64,000 nt of DNA, taken from the NCBI GenBank assembly GCA_019775845.1, contig JADQAV010000017.1:62001-126000 (forward strand), read 5' to 3'. Of the stretch, positions 11,585-21,586 are shown in pieces (the first letter of the stretch is position 1; each line of letters starts with the position of its first letter). The DNA is from Myrmaecium sp. VS I D KN 1. Taxonomy: Eukaryota; Ascomycota; Dothideomycetes; Valsariales; Valsariaceae. The notes beneath the pieces were generated by a model. That model did not search any database and was not told where the DNA came from. It worked only from the letters and a program-made list of their open reading frames with translations. Both the position numbers and the translations under genes were made by a program.

Positions 11585-12271
11585 CCATATCTTTCTCTTT
11601 TCTGCTTATAGCAACATGGTAAGGCGTGGATCGGCGTTCTAAAACATGGGGTGGCCTCAATTTCCTGACTGGGATACACTCCATCTCGCTATACCCTGGG
11701 TACTTGGTAGACAGGCGTTTTCATTCGGTCGTGCTTCAATTACCTCAATTGCTTTTCAAATCGCGTCATGACTAGATTGTAAACATTGCGGCATTCGTAT
11801 AAAACGCCTCTGAACATTAGGCTGGATATATCCCCGGTTTTAGCAAGTCTTTCTCTAGCACTCATACCATGGGGATTTTGAGGCTTCAAGAGTCTTTTCT
11901 CAATTTTTGTCCTTATCAAATTCAAGTCCAGGGTTTTTTTTTCCATTCTCATCCAAATCTTCCCTCGTCTGCAGACATGCAGGGTTATTATTGTCGTCTG
12001 TCATTTGGCACTGAATTGGTCATGCCTCCACAATCTCACATGCGTTTGCAAGTCGATTAAGGCTTGGCTTCCGTTCCATCAAGCCTTCTTCTCTGTCTTC
12101 ACCCCAACCTCGACGGATTGCCGAGCGAGACCATACACGCGTGAGATCTTCGTTTCGATATCTTCTGCGATCCGTGCCCATTCCTCTACTCTTTTTTACT
12201 TCTTTCGCTTCGGTGTCACTTCGCCGAGGCACTGCACTTTGCGAATATATCATCCGAGGCACCAGCTCAGC
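11585..12271. other. Intergenic upstream of the large disordered protein gene
   Basis: About 690 bp including the 5' leader of the next gene. An open frame in the same phase reaches back to 12005, but that stretch encodes no conserved-looking sequence. No RNA gene or repeat was seen. Confidence 0.45.
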
Positions 12272-15200
12272 ATGGCGTCCCGCCATCCGTCGTTCGCGTC
12301 TACTCCAAGCTCGGGAAATCTGCCCTCAAGGCCAGGCCCAGCGAAGCAAGATATGCCCCCAACGCGGGCGGTCTTATGCGATCCATCCACAGCTCAAGAT
12401 CTCGATGATCCATTGAATATCGAAGGCTTGCGGGCTCGTCTTCGTGGCGCAATCCGCAGATACGACGAGACTGGAGTTTACGAGCCTCCATCAACAGCTG
12501 CACAGCTTCAGAATTCTACAGTCACTTCGCAACTATCCTCTGAAGCTATTGCCGCCGGATTATCTTCAGATGCACCGTCTGCCAACAAGGCTACTGAAGG
12601 TTCAACTAGCGATCCACTTACTCTCAAGCCGGCAAGCTCGAATCAACCAGGGAGGATCATCAATAAGGCTCCCCGGCCGGGTTTCTCAAACAATGCGACA
12701 GTCAGGGCTATCTCAGCTACCGGATATATCAGCAGCGCCTTGAACGTCGACAATGTTTCAGGTGCATCGAACTTTATTAGTAGAAAGCCATCCCACAGTC
12801 GACCTGCCGTAGTCCCCTCTGCAGTGGATGCAGTGGATGAGTCTAGAGTGATGGCTACCACTGCCGTCCCAGCCAGCGAAAGTGTCGGCCATAATCAGGC
12901 CAGTGGCAATGGCTTTCGCACAACAAAGCTTATTGTCAGAAGGCCAATAGTTTTCGCGACTCCTCCGCCGCTTGTGGCTCCGGATATTTCGATGCATCCG
13001 GCTTTCAGAAATTCTGGATCGACTCCCTTTGCTACTGACCAACCCACTTCCGCGGAGAAGTCAGCCCATACTTCCAGGGCTGCAGGTAGAACTAGGGCGC
13101 TGTCTTCACTCTCTCCTGTCCTTTCCGTACCTAGCGGTTCCAGCAGCGAAGTTGACGCACAGTCTGTAAAGATTCGGGATGCGTCGACTACCAAGAGCGT
13201 GCCGGTTGATAGCCCGCGTACGCTAAAGTCATACAAGGAGACGCCTGATACTCACGTTACGCCGCCTGCTCGGGTGTCGAGGGATACGTCTGTCCAAGCC
13301 AGCATCCCCCGCTACTTCTCTCGTGCACCAACTTCCTATATCCAGATCCCGAGGACCCGACCCTTGGCAGGCGAAATTTCTCGTTTTGGTCGACGTCCTT
13401 CCATGTTTGGTCCTTCGACAGCCGAGAACGATCCATTCATGGCAGCTTCAGGACTGTCTGAGCAGGAGCAGGCAGAGGAAGATGCCAAACGGCTTGCCCT
13501 CCTACTAACGCTACCAAGTCCTGTCAAACCGGATGGCTGGGTCAGCCCTCAGGAGAATCAGTCCTTTTCTACTCTGTCTCCCCTCGGGAACGCTTTTGCT
13601 CATAATGCTACATCCGTAGGTTCACCGCTTCGACGAAACAGGATAGAGAGCGGATTCGAACGACAAAATTCTCCGCAACCGCACACACAAGATTGTAACT
13701 CGACGGATAAGCCAGTTACAGCGTCCGGCTTGAATGATCTTAGCTCGGCTGGACAGGCTGAGGAAAAGCGTAAGACCCTAGTATCTATGCCTAGCGGGCC
13801 GATAGATCAAATACTAAGAAATGCAGGTGTGGACTTGGAACAGCTGAAGAAGGAGAGTGCCATGATTACGGCCGGGGAGATGAAATGTAAAGGCCCGGGC
13901 ATGACTGGACTGACCAGCAGCTTCTCAGGAATGAACACAACCAAGGACGACAGAAGACAGGATAACGGAGATCAATGGACTGAGACTAAGTATGTCCCTC
14001 CCGTCAAACGTATCACTCCTCGCACTCCGCGCGAACAGATGTACTTCCATCATACGCCTTGGGTGACGGATCTGATGCCGTACTCCCAAGCCAACTGGTC
14101 ACACACTTACCAAACACACAGATCACTTGAGCGCAAAGTCGCGCTTGAAGCCATGAACACCTCTCCGATGTTCGGGGCGCAAAAGCTGGAGCAGGGGTCC
14201 CTATCCAAGCAAACTCAGCCCATAGAGCAGCAGAAATTTGCAAGGTACTCCTTCCACTCTCGTCTAACCGCTATGAACCGACGTTCCTTTGTTTCCAAAT
14301 GGACCGACACTTACAAGCCTTATTTTAGCAGCTCAAGAAACCAGCAGGATGGCGCCTTCACCAGTGCTTCCGGCGAGGCGGACGCTCCGTCTCCACTTCC
14401 TGCGCCCACCACGCTGCCGAAGCCCAGCCTGGGTCTTTCCGAAGCCAGAGCGCTCAAGTTCCGCACGAGGGCGGATACATTCGGACTTCCACCGGCTCCG
14501 GGCCCACCACCTAGCGGACCGCTCCCTGGCCCTCCACGCTCACGGAACCGGGCCATCACCACGGCGAACCTGATATCCCCTCTCCCACCGTCCATCAACA
14601 CTCGCGGCCCCGCAGCTTGGGCCCCCCTGCCACCAGACGCGAGCGCTCGCCAGGTGGACGACGTGGCTGCCCACCAGCCCCACGCGCAGCATAGGAACAA
14701 TGCCGCCTCGTCATGCCCGCATCCTATTCAGTACCCGTTTCCGTCCTTCCTGCCTCCGCACGTAGGCGGCCCACACGACGAGGACGAAGACCTCGACGCC
14801 AACGATGCTGCCATGCGCGAAGCGCACCATCAGCTCCACGACCTGCTGCAGAAAGAATGGGCCGCCGTGCTCCGGCAGGTGGCCGCTGAAGATGACGGTT
14901 CTGGTGCGCTGCCGTCGCCGCAGCAGGGCGGAGGAGCGGTCCGGGGCCTGAGCATGAGCCTGCGTATGCGCAGCGCGACCCGAGCCAACCTGCGGGGGGA
15001 GTACGCAGCGTCCCCGTCTCCGGTGAGGTCGCCTTCGGCCGCGCCGGCGGCGAGCCCGCGCAAGGTGACGACGGCGATGGCGCTCAACGACGCGCTGGCG
15101 GACCCGGCGAAGGAGGCGGTGCGGCGCGGCGTGATCGTCGCCGTCCTGGCGCGGAACTGCGCGCGCGCGGTGCTGCAGGACGTCGAGGGCCGGCTCGGGA

Positions 15201-15574
15201 GCAACTACATCGCCACGGCGCTCAAGGAGGTGCGGGAGCGCGAGAAGACGGAGGTCCGGCTGAAGAAGGTCGAGGAGGAGCTCGCGTCGACGGATGGGGC
15301 GAAGGCGGGCGGCGCGCTGGCGGAGCGCGGCATGCTGGGCGTGCGCCGCGCGATGCTGGAGGTCGCCGTCGTCGGCGGACGGAAGGACTGGGTGGACAAG
15401 GGCCTCGGGGTGCGGGAGTGGCGGGCCGTGTGGGGTCTGCGGATCTTGGACTGGGCTGAGGAGGAGATCCTGAAGCGCGTGGAGGAGTGGAAGGAGCTCA
15501 AGGAGCGCGATGGGGATGTCGGACCGAGAATGGCAAGGTTGGCCTCCGGCCTTGGTGTCCCTGCGCCGCAGTGA
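12272..15574 (+). CDS. Large, mostly disordered protein of unknown function
   Basis: One uninterrupted frame encodes 1100 residues from MASRHPSFASTPSSGN. An in-frame ATG at 12005 would add 89 residues but reads as 5' leader. Residues 1-570 are low-complexity (Ser/Pro/Thr) and look disordered. A more ordered block, TPREQMYFHHTPWVTDLMPYS, lies around 680-760. The last 250 residues are helical and charged (LHDLLQKEWAAVLRQVA; ALADPAKEAVRRGVIVAV; EVREREKTEVRLKKVEEEL; EWRAVWGLRILDWAEEEI) and probably fold as a helical bundle or coiled coil. I do not recognise the family and propose no function. Base composition changes inside the gene: after about 14350 codons become strongly G/C-ending, unlike the first two thirds. 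There is no signal peptide or membrane segment. Confidence 0.8.
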   Translation: MASRHPSFASTPSSGNLPSRPGPAKQDMPPTRAVLCDPSTAQDLDDPLNIEGLRARLRGAIRRYDETGVYEPPSTAAQLQNSTVTSQLSSEAIAAGLSSDAPSANKATEGSTSDPLTLKPASSNQPGRIINKAPRPGFSNNATVRAISATGYISSALNVDNVSGASNFISRKPSHSRPAVVPSAVDAVDESRVMATTAVPASESVGHNQASGNGFRTTKLIVRRPIVFATPPPLVAPDISMHPAFRNSGSTPFATDQPTSAEKSAHTSRAAGRTRALSSLSPVLSVPSGSSSEVDAQSVKIRDASTTKSVPVDSPRTLKSYKETPDTHVTPPARVSRDTSVQASIPRYFSRAPTSYIQIPRTRPLAGEISRFGRRPSMFGPSTAENDPFMAASGLSEQEQAEEDAKRLALLLTLPSPVKPDGWVSPQENQSFSTLSPLGNAFAHNATSVGSPLRRNRIESGFERQNSPQPHTQDCNSTDKPVTASGLNDLSSAGQAEEKRKTLVSMPSGPIDQILRNAGVDLEQLKKESAMITAGEMKCKGPGMTGLTSSFSGMNTTKDDRRQDNGDQWTETKYVPPVKRITPRTPREQMYFHHTPWVTDLMPYSQANWSHTYQTHRSLERKVALEAMNTSPMFGAQKLEQGSLSKQTQPIEQQKFARYSFHSRLTAMNRRSFVSKWTDTYKPYFSSSRNQQDGAFTSASGEADAPSPLPAPTTLPKPSLGLSEARALKFRTRADTFGLPPAPGPPPSGPLPGPPRSRNRAITTANLISPLPPSINTRGPAAWAPLPPDASARQVDDVAAHQPHAQHRNNAASSCPHPIQYPFPSFLPPHVGGPHDEDEDLDANDAAMREAHHQLHDLLQKEWAAVLRQVAAEDDGSGALPSPQQGGGAVRGLSMSLRMRSATRANLRGEYAASPSPVRSPSAAPAASPRKVTTAMALNDALADPAKEAVRRGVIVAVLARNCARAVLQDVEGRLGSNYIATALKEVREREKTEVRLKKVEEELASTDGAKAGGALAERGMLGVRRAMLEVAVVGGRKDWVDKGLGVREWRAVWGLRILDWAEEEILKRVEEWKELKERDGDVGPRMARLASGLGVPAPQ

Positions 15575-16324
15575 GACGTCGAGGTTTGCTCCCCTGTAGA
15601 CGGTGAGAATGGCGACGATGGAGGCGCGGATGGTGCTGCTGGCGAAGAGCCGAAGAGCTCAGGACCGTGGCGAGAGCGCCATGAGAAAGTCTCACGCCGT
15701 ACGTAACCCCAAAAGGGGATGATTTACGATTGCTTTAAGTTTTCCTTTCCAGATGGAGCGTGGCTACGCAGCAGTCTCCATGTAGTTACATAGGCGCACC
15801 TGGGCAGAACGAATGCAGAGGAGCAGCAGAGCTCCCATTTCCGCTCCAGTATCAATGATGTCGCATATCCTGTCTCAACCTCAAAGCTAAAATTTCTATT
15901 GCTACTACTCGAGAGGGCCAGCCTTGAGAATGATAACCTCAGATTAGATCGTACAAGATGATGCACCGCCCCGTCACCGTCGCCGTCATTCTCATTCCCT
16001 TCTTTTCCCTTTTTCTTTTCTCTTTCTTGCGATTCCTTATATCTCCCATATCCAAACGAACGCCATCGCTAATTAAATGCTACCCTTCCAGCCATCCCGG
16101 GAACGTAGTACAACAGCTGGAGGGCTGGGGGAGAAGGGGAAGGAAACGTCCAGAGGAGGCCACGTTCTCTGGTTTCGGAGGAATCTGGAAATCCGTCGTT
16201 CTGTTCCCTCCGCTACACCCTAGCTCCTTTCCTGTTCTTTTCCGTTCCCTCCCTTGGCCATTTACCCGGCTCGATGTCCCCAGCAAGATTAAACCCCATT
16301 CTGTCAATATCATCCCCGTGTCAC
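15575..16324. other. Intergenic between convergent genes
   Basis: A 750 bp gap between the stop of the large disordered protein and the BUR1 stop. It has pyrimidine-rich stretches near 15990-16050. The plus-strand frame at 15958-16641 is mostly antisense to BUR1 and was not accepted. Confidence 0.5.
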
Positions 16325-18320
16325 TCACCGCCGCCCGTAAGCATCCGCCCTCTCCCTCGGCGGACCATCTCGGGCGCGGTACCCATCCCGATCCCCCCTC
16401 TCTCTTTCCCTCTCCCTTCCGGGACTCCGACTCCTCGTTCGCCGACGTGGCGGATAATGATGGGAATGATGATCGTACGAATCCCCATAATCCAAACGGT
16501 CGGCCGTGCGGTCCCGATCCCGGTCGCGATAATCCCGTCGTCCGGGAGCGCGGTCCCTCCCCGCTCCCGCTCCGCCTTCCCGGGAATCCCGAGAATCCCT
16601 GCTGCTTCGCCGCTCCATTGAAACACCCGGCTCCGCGCTGAGTCGGTCGCGCGGGACGCCCCGCTCGCCCTCTTGGCGGTAGCTCGGTATATATGTATCC
16701 CTGTCCCCACCTTCTCGCCCGACCCGACGGCCAGGAGGGCGGGGCAGTTGATGTCGCCCTTCGCCAGGCGGAGGGGGAAGGCTTTGGCCGCCACCTGGGG
16801 GCGCTCGATAGCCGGAGCGGTAATTAGGGTTATCGCCCGGCCAGCGAGCACCGGGTGGCGGGTAGTTTGGACCACCGGGGGGACCACCTCGGTCATATCC
16901 GCGCGGAGGAGGGGGAGGCCCTCTGCTACCGCCTCGACGGTCGCCATTTTGCCAGGGGGGCACGCCGCCAGGCGGTCCCGGAGGACCCTGAGGCCCGGAG
17001 CCGATCCACTCACCATTCGGTCCCATACCAACAGTGCCACCCGCCGGTGCAGGTGGAGGAGCATTATGTCGTGCATTCCGACGGTCCAGTTCGTGGGAGG
17101 ATTGGAATGTAGGGAGCTCTTCTGGTTTCGCTGGGAGGGGATGCTGACGGAAGTAGGGGTGGCGGAGCGCATCGTATGCGTTGATACGTTTGCGCCAATC
17201 GAGTTTGAGCAGTTCGCTGAGTAAGGAAATCGCTGAGGAGCCAAGTTCGCGGAAGGCTTGCGGAAGGTTGCCACGCTTGTCGCCGAAGTTCTTGACACCG
17301 TCACAACCGGGAAGCTCGCGCCAGCCTGGCATAGTTTCATCATTCGGCGAACCGACCAGCTCGAAGATGAGTTGCGCTTGGTTCAGGTCCGTCTTCCCTG
17401 TGAGTATGGGCTTCCTCTTGAACATCTCCCCAAACACGCAGCCAGCACCCCACATATCGATAGCCGGTGTGTAACGTCGCAACTGCAACAAAAGCTCCGG
17501 GGGACGGTACCAACGTGTCACAACCAAGCTCGTGTAGTCCCGACGCGCCTCGCCGTTGCCCTTACCCGGCTGCGGAGTCGGCTCGTCGTAATGTCGCGCG
17601 AGACCAAAGTCGGCAATCTGAAGTATACCACGGTTGTTGATGAGCAAGTTGGCCGCTTTCATATCGCGGTGAAGGATATGGTTGTCGTGAAGGTACCGCA
17701 GGCCCTCAAGCAGCTGCAGCATGTAGCACTTGATTTGCGGTTCCGTGAAGCTGACGTGCGGGTTGTCGAGAAGTCCGGAGAGGTCGTGATCCATGTAGGG
17801 AGTTACCATGTAGAGCACTGCACGTTTCCTGCCTTCGCCTTCATCAGGGGTGAGTGGAAGTGTCACCGGACAACGGACGAGCATCCAAGCATACCTTTCG
17901 GTCTCTCTACAGCCATCTCTTCAAGCTTGAGGACGTTGTCGTGCGAGAGCATCTTGAGGAGCTTGATCTCCCGAAGCGCAGTAATGGGGAACTGCTAACA
18001 GTGAGCACACAGAATCCCGGTCACCCGAACATTCCTCACGTACCCCGTCCTTCTCATTATGCATCAGGATTTTTTTGAGAGCGTATATGCAGCCGTTTTT
18101 TCTCGAGCGAGCCTTGTGAACTTCGCTGAATAAGACAGTCAGCTCGAAGATCCTTGCGATGTTGGATGCACCCACGCGTCTCAACTTACCCGAATGTGCC
18201 TTCTCCGAGCTTGCCCAAGACCTCATAGTCGCCAATCTTCGAGCAACCGCGGTATTTGCGGTGGATGCCCGCGCCCGGTCCAGGCGTGGGCGTGGTTGTG
18301 GGCGAGTTCTCCGTCGCCAT
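16325..18320 (-). CDS. bur1: CDK9-type kinase BUR1
   Basis: Four exons, 18320..18190, 18125..18044, 17991..17895 and 17838..16325, give 607 residues. The kinase domain shows the Gly-rich loop GKLGEGTFG (36-44), the Lys in YALKK (61), PITALRE (73-79), HRD (160-162), DFG (180-182) and [11 protein letters not shown] in the activation segment. PITALRE is the motif that gave CDK9 its old name, and with the sequence around it identifies BUR1/CDK9 over CDK12-type kinases. The C-terminal 250 residues are Pro/Gly/Arg-rich with [11 protein letters not shown]-like repeats. The complex phosphorylates the RNA polymerase II tail and Spt5 to promote elongation, with cyclin Bur2. The stop overlaps a possible donor (GTGAGT at 16330), so a further C-terminal exon cannot be excluded. 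Confidence 0.93.
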
Positions 18321-18873
18321 ACTCGCAGCGCGTGCGGGCGAACTTGGAGGATTTGTTGGGTTGTTGGAAGTTTGCCAGACGTTTCTGCCACGGCTGTTTG
18401 ATCGGAGCACCGACAATGACAGAATGTCGGCTGCTGCAAGGAGCAAAAGTCCGCTCCACGGGGAACAAGCCGGAGATCAAAGGAAGATACAGATTTCGGA
18501 GCCACGAGCAGGCCGCTGTGCCATCGGAGAAACAGTGTGGAGGTGGTGTGGAGGAAGACAAGGCGGAAAGATGCGCCTCGCGCAAGGTTGATCGCGAAGT
18601 TCGGCGGTCGTCGCTGGCATGAAGGCGGTCATTGTTCATTAGTAGACGTTGGTACGTGCGGGTCTTGGCACCAGCGCCAGTGGTGCTCCGTTCGTTATTG
18701 GTCCAAGCGTCACCCGGCATCACCGCCGGATGACCTGACATGCTCCGCAATACCCCGGATTGAACACCTCCGCACCGCACTCCCCCGCAACTCCGAGTAT
18801 GTGAAGACTTGAACAACAAACACGTCCTTACCATTGCTAATGCTCCTCGAGAATCCAGAAGAAATACCACATC
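18321..18873. promoter_or_regulatory. Divergent promoter, BUR1 / complex I subunit
   Basis: A 553 bp gap between divergent start codons. Longer open frames crossing it are leader read-through from BUR1 exon 1. No separate gene was seen. Confidence 0.5.
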
Positions 18874-19127
18874 ATGGCCGGTCCCGGTGCAGGCCCCTCC
18901 CGCTACGCTAGGGAGCCCCATTTCCCCCCGCCCCGTGTCCGCCCTCTCTACCGGTTCTTCGCAACCGGCTTGGGTGCTAGCATGTGGTTCTTCGTACGTC
19001 TACAGTGCTCTCCGGTTTTCTTTTGTCTTTCTCGAAACTAACGTACGATCCCCTCCCTCAGTTATTCTACCGTATGAAGCAGGACGGCCCCGCACTCCTG
19101 GGCTGGAAGCACCCTTGGGAACATTGA
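18874..19127 (+). CDS. Small complex I accessory subunit (NDUFB2-like)
   Basis: Two exons, 18874..18993 and 19062..19127, encode only 61 residues and are easily missed. The protein starts MAGPGAGPSRYAREPHFPPP. It has one membrane segment, LYRFFATGLGASMWFFLFYRM, and ends LGWKHPWEH. The pattern Tyr-Arg-x-Phe, a Gly-x-Met-Trp-Phe-containing membrane helix and a short acidic or His-rich tail matches the fungal 6.6 kDa NADH:ubiquinone oxidoreductase subunit and resembles metazoan NDUFB2. It would sit in the inner mitochondrial membrane arm of complex I. The intron has a GTACGT donor, an ACTAAC branch point and a CTCAG acceptor. Assignment rests on short-sequence similarity recalled from the family, so it is good but not certain. 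Confidence 0.82.
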
Positions 19128-20156
19128 GCGGCGCTATACGAAAGGAGAAGGCGAATTCTCGGACGGATCGATTCAATCGCTCGGAACGAAGGCAATGGCG
19201 GTTTGGAGTATCGATGAGAGGAGTGTACTTATACCATGGATATCAGTTAATCGAACGCGCAAAGTCATGAATATTGGCTTAACGAAACGCATTCAGCATT
19301 GATCGAACACAGCTATCCAAGGTCTAGTGCACCAGAGCTTTTCAGTCGAATTTTGCGTCAGGTCAAAGAAAGCTTAGGTACACAGTGAATTAGCAGCTAT
19401 TAGCGAAGTCAGACAAGCTGACTTCGCATCCTTGACTGGAGTACACTTCTCAGATTTGACGGCACAGACGACCTACTCGTGTTGTCTTTGACATCATTCT
19501 CGACTATATTCTCGTGCCCGCTTCCCCTCAACTATCAGGTGTGTCGTGTCTCAAAGGGAATATTGGGAGGGAATCGTTGAAGTTCTCTCCCTTTATCAGG
19601 GTTTAGAACATTTTCTCCTCGTTTAGCTGGGAGGTGGCTAGCTGTACATGAACGTACACCACAACTGCAAAAGATATACCAACACCTACAGTGACTCAGG
19701 GCACGATACCTGTATGAAACGCTTTGAGGATCGCATCATAAGCGTTACCAAAGCTCTATTGAATGAGCTGCCGTAAATCACGAGGATGCTTACACGACCG
19801 AGAGTAAATCAAGCACGATCTCGTCTTGTACCTCTGCAATCTCCAGAGGACAAGGCTGAGCAAGCACCAGGGTCAGCCAACAGGAAGTGGGGGAGATCCG
19901 CTGACAGTGAACACTCGCTAAAGAGAGCTCCCCGATTGCATGATTCACCCGCGGAGGCCATCAGAGGCAAAAGAAAAGCTGACGCTGCTCCCAACGAGCA
20001 ACAAACGACACAAAGCCAAAAAGAAATGCAGCTTCTGTGGATCGAACACAGTACCTCCAGATACCGCACAGAGAAATATGCTTGTAGCGAAACCGAAGTG
20101 AGACTTCAGTCTGGCGCTCTCCCAAGTGAGCTAAAGCTGCATGAGATGGGGGGGAC
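19128..20156. other. Intergenic upstream of the tRNA group
   Basis: About 1 kb without a credible gene. Open frames of up to 133 codons here have no recognisable sequence and overlap the tRNA-Gln. Local AT content is higher than in the flanking genes. Confidence 0.45.
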
Positions 20157-20228
20157 AGGTCTCGCCCGGAATCGAACCGGGATTTAGGGAATCAGAATCC
20201 CTCGTGATGACCATTACACTACGAAACC
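20157..20228 (-). tRNA. tRNA-Gln (CTG)
   Basis: Reading the minus strand, a 72-nt cloverleaf forms: acceptor GGTTTCG with CGAGACC, D arm GTG/CAC, anticodon stem AGGGA/TCCCT with loop TTCTGAT (anticodon CTG, decoding CAG), and T arm CCCGG-TTCGATT-CCGGG. There is no intron. The internal A and B boxes are intact. Confidence 0.93.
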
Positions 20229-20606
20229 GGTTACCAGTGTTGATGACCAACGCTGGACTAGCAATGTTTATATCCAAGGAAAGGCTTTGGGATGAAAGTG
20301 ATGAAAGTGATGCGTTCCGGAACGAAGATGGAAGTCTGGAATGCGAGACGGGATGATGATGCGCTTTCCGAGATCAGACGGAAGAAAAATCTTGAGAACG
20401 CGCATCCGCAGCCCCCGAGATCTTGGCGTTTTCAGGTTACGGGAAACCAGCCAACCTGTCTACTGCAGCCGAATGCCAAAAGGAAAAGATACGCGTATAA
20501 TCAGGGGTTGTGAAGCCGACCAAAGGAAGAGCAAGAACCAGCAGCAAGAGAAAAAAGCAAAAAGATGGGTTGGACTCCTGAGGAGTTCAGTTCCTTTTGA
20601 GATGAG
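20229..20606. other. Spacer between tRNA-Gln and tRNA-Ser
   Basis: 378 bp with no gene seen. It is purine-rich near 20520-20570. Confidence 0.5.
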
Positions 20607-20687
20607 CGACAACTGCAAGATTCGAACTTGCGCTCCCGAAGGAACTGGCTTAGCAGGCCAGCGCGTTAACCACTCCGCCAAGTTGCC
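20607..20687 (-). tRNA. tRNA-Ser (GCT)
   Basis: Minus strand, 81 nt. Acceptor GGCAACT pairs with AGTTGTC (one G-T pair). Anticodon stem CTGGC/GCCAG encloses CTGCTAA (anticodon GCT, decoding AGC/AGT). A long variable arm (TTCCTTCGGGAGC) marks it as a class II tRNA. The T arm is GCAAG-TTCGAAT-CTTGC. There is no intron. Confidence 0.93.
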
Positions 20688-21138
20688 TGGAAGAGATCTT
20701 GGTCGGTTGTGAACCAAGATCTGCTGCCTGGTTCGGTTGACAGCTCGTTTGGAATGACCAGTTATATATCCCTAAGTGCATATGGCGTTTTGACGCTCTG
20801 CATTCTGTGAGCCTTACAGCAGATGCATGTTGTTGCAAAGGGTTTCAGTTTCGAAATGATGCTCTGTTGGCGTAATCCAAGATCTCGAGCATGCTGCAGA
20901 AGCAAGCATACACTATCTGTATGCTGCGAAATTATTTTACCACACTTTCTACGGAGTACGTGCTACGCCTATGAAAGCCTTCGCGCAGTCGGGTGTCTCC
21001 GGCTAGCTGAGCTTGCAGTGTGGGATACCCTTCCGCACCGAGCCGAGCTCCCCACAGCAGAGTTTTTACACCCGTGCTCTGCACTATATGAAGACTATTG
21101 TCCGAATGTCGGTTACAGTTCCATAACGGAACAGCATC
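20688..21138. other. Spacer between tRNA-Ser and tRNA-Lys
   Basis: 451 bp with no gene seen. It lies between tRNA genes of opposite orientation. Confidence 0.5.
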
Positions 21139-21220
21139 GCCGGGTTAGCTCAATCGGTAGAGCGTGTGGCTCTTATGAAGAATCACCTCAAGGTTGCGGG
21201 TTCGAGTCCCGCATCCGGCT
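21139..21220 (+). tRNA. tRNA-Lys (CTT) with a 9-nt intron
   Basis: Plus strand, 82 nt. Acceptor GCCGGGT pairs with ATCCGGC, the D arm is GCTC-AATCGGTA-GAGC, and the T arm is GCGGG-TTCGAGT-CCCGC. The anticodon loop reads CTCTTA, then TGAAGAATC, then A, so a 9-nt intron sits one base 3' of the anticodon CTT. Removing it gives a standard 73-nt tRNA. The anticodon stem TGTGG/CCTCA has one T-T mismatch. Body sequence and acceptor are those of fungal tRNA-Lys. Confidence 0.85.
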
Positions 21221-21586
21221 TTCATTTTGCCCTTCCTAGCGGCTTCATCATATCGTGTCTTTTTTTGCCTTGTCCACACAGCAGGTGTGGGAGTTGCTAT
21301 TCATTTTGCATAGCCGAAGGTCTCTGCTCGTCGGACGATGCCGTATGCTGCGGTAGCAGCCATCATCTTGGAGGCGATTCCCATCTTCCGGATAGGCTCA
21401 GCCTTGCATGTTGGTTGCGCAGCCAAGGCAGCCTAACAACTGTGAAGAGACCTTGCCCCTGGAAACGCATCTCTGAAAGACCAAGCATGTAAGCATATAG
21501 TATATATTAAGTCAATGGAAAGAAGTATCATCGATAATGCCCCTTATCTTGAGCCCATCACACCGGCTGACCTGGCGTGCCCGGTC
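21221..21586. other. Intergenic between tRNA-Lys and the GNAT gene
   Basis: 366 bp with no gene seen; it includes the 3' flank of the acetyltransferase. Confidence 0.5.

Noticed and set aside
12005-12271. 89-codon N-terminal extension of the large disordered protein
   Set aside because: In frame but Phe/Ser/Cys-rich leader-like sequence; the Met at 12272 is a better start.
17839-17894. N-terminal segment [15 protein letters not shown] joined to the BUR1 kinase frame
   Set aside because: This is a 56-nt intron read in frame; removing it restores the conserved Lys-Gly-Glu-Gly-Arg-Lys junction.
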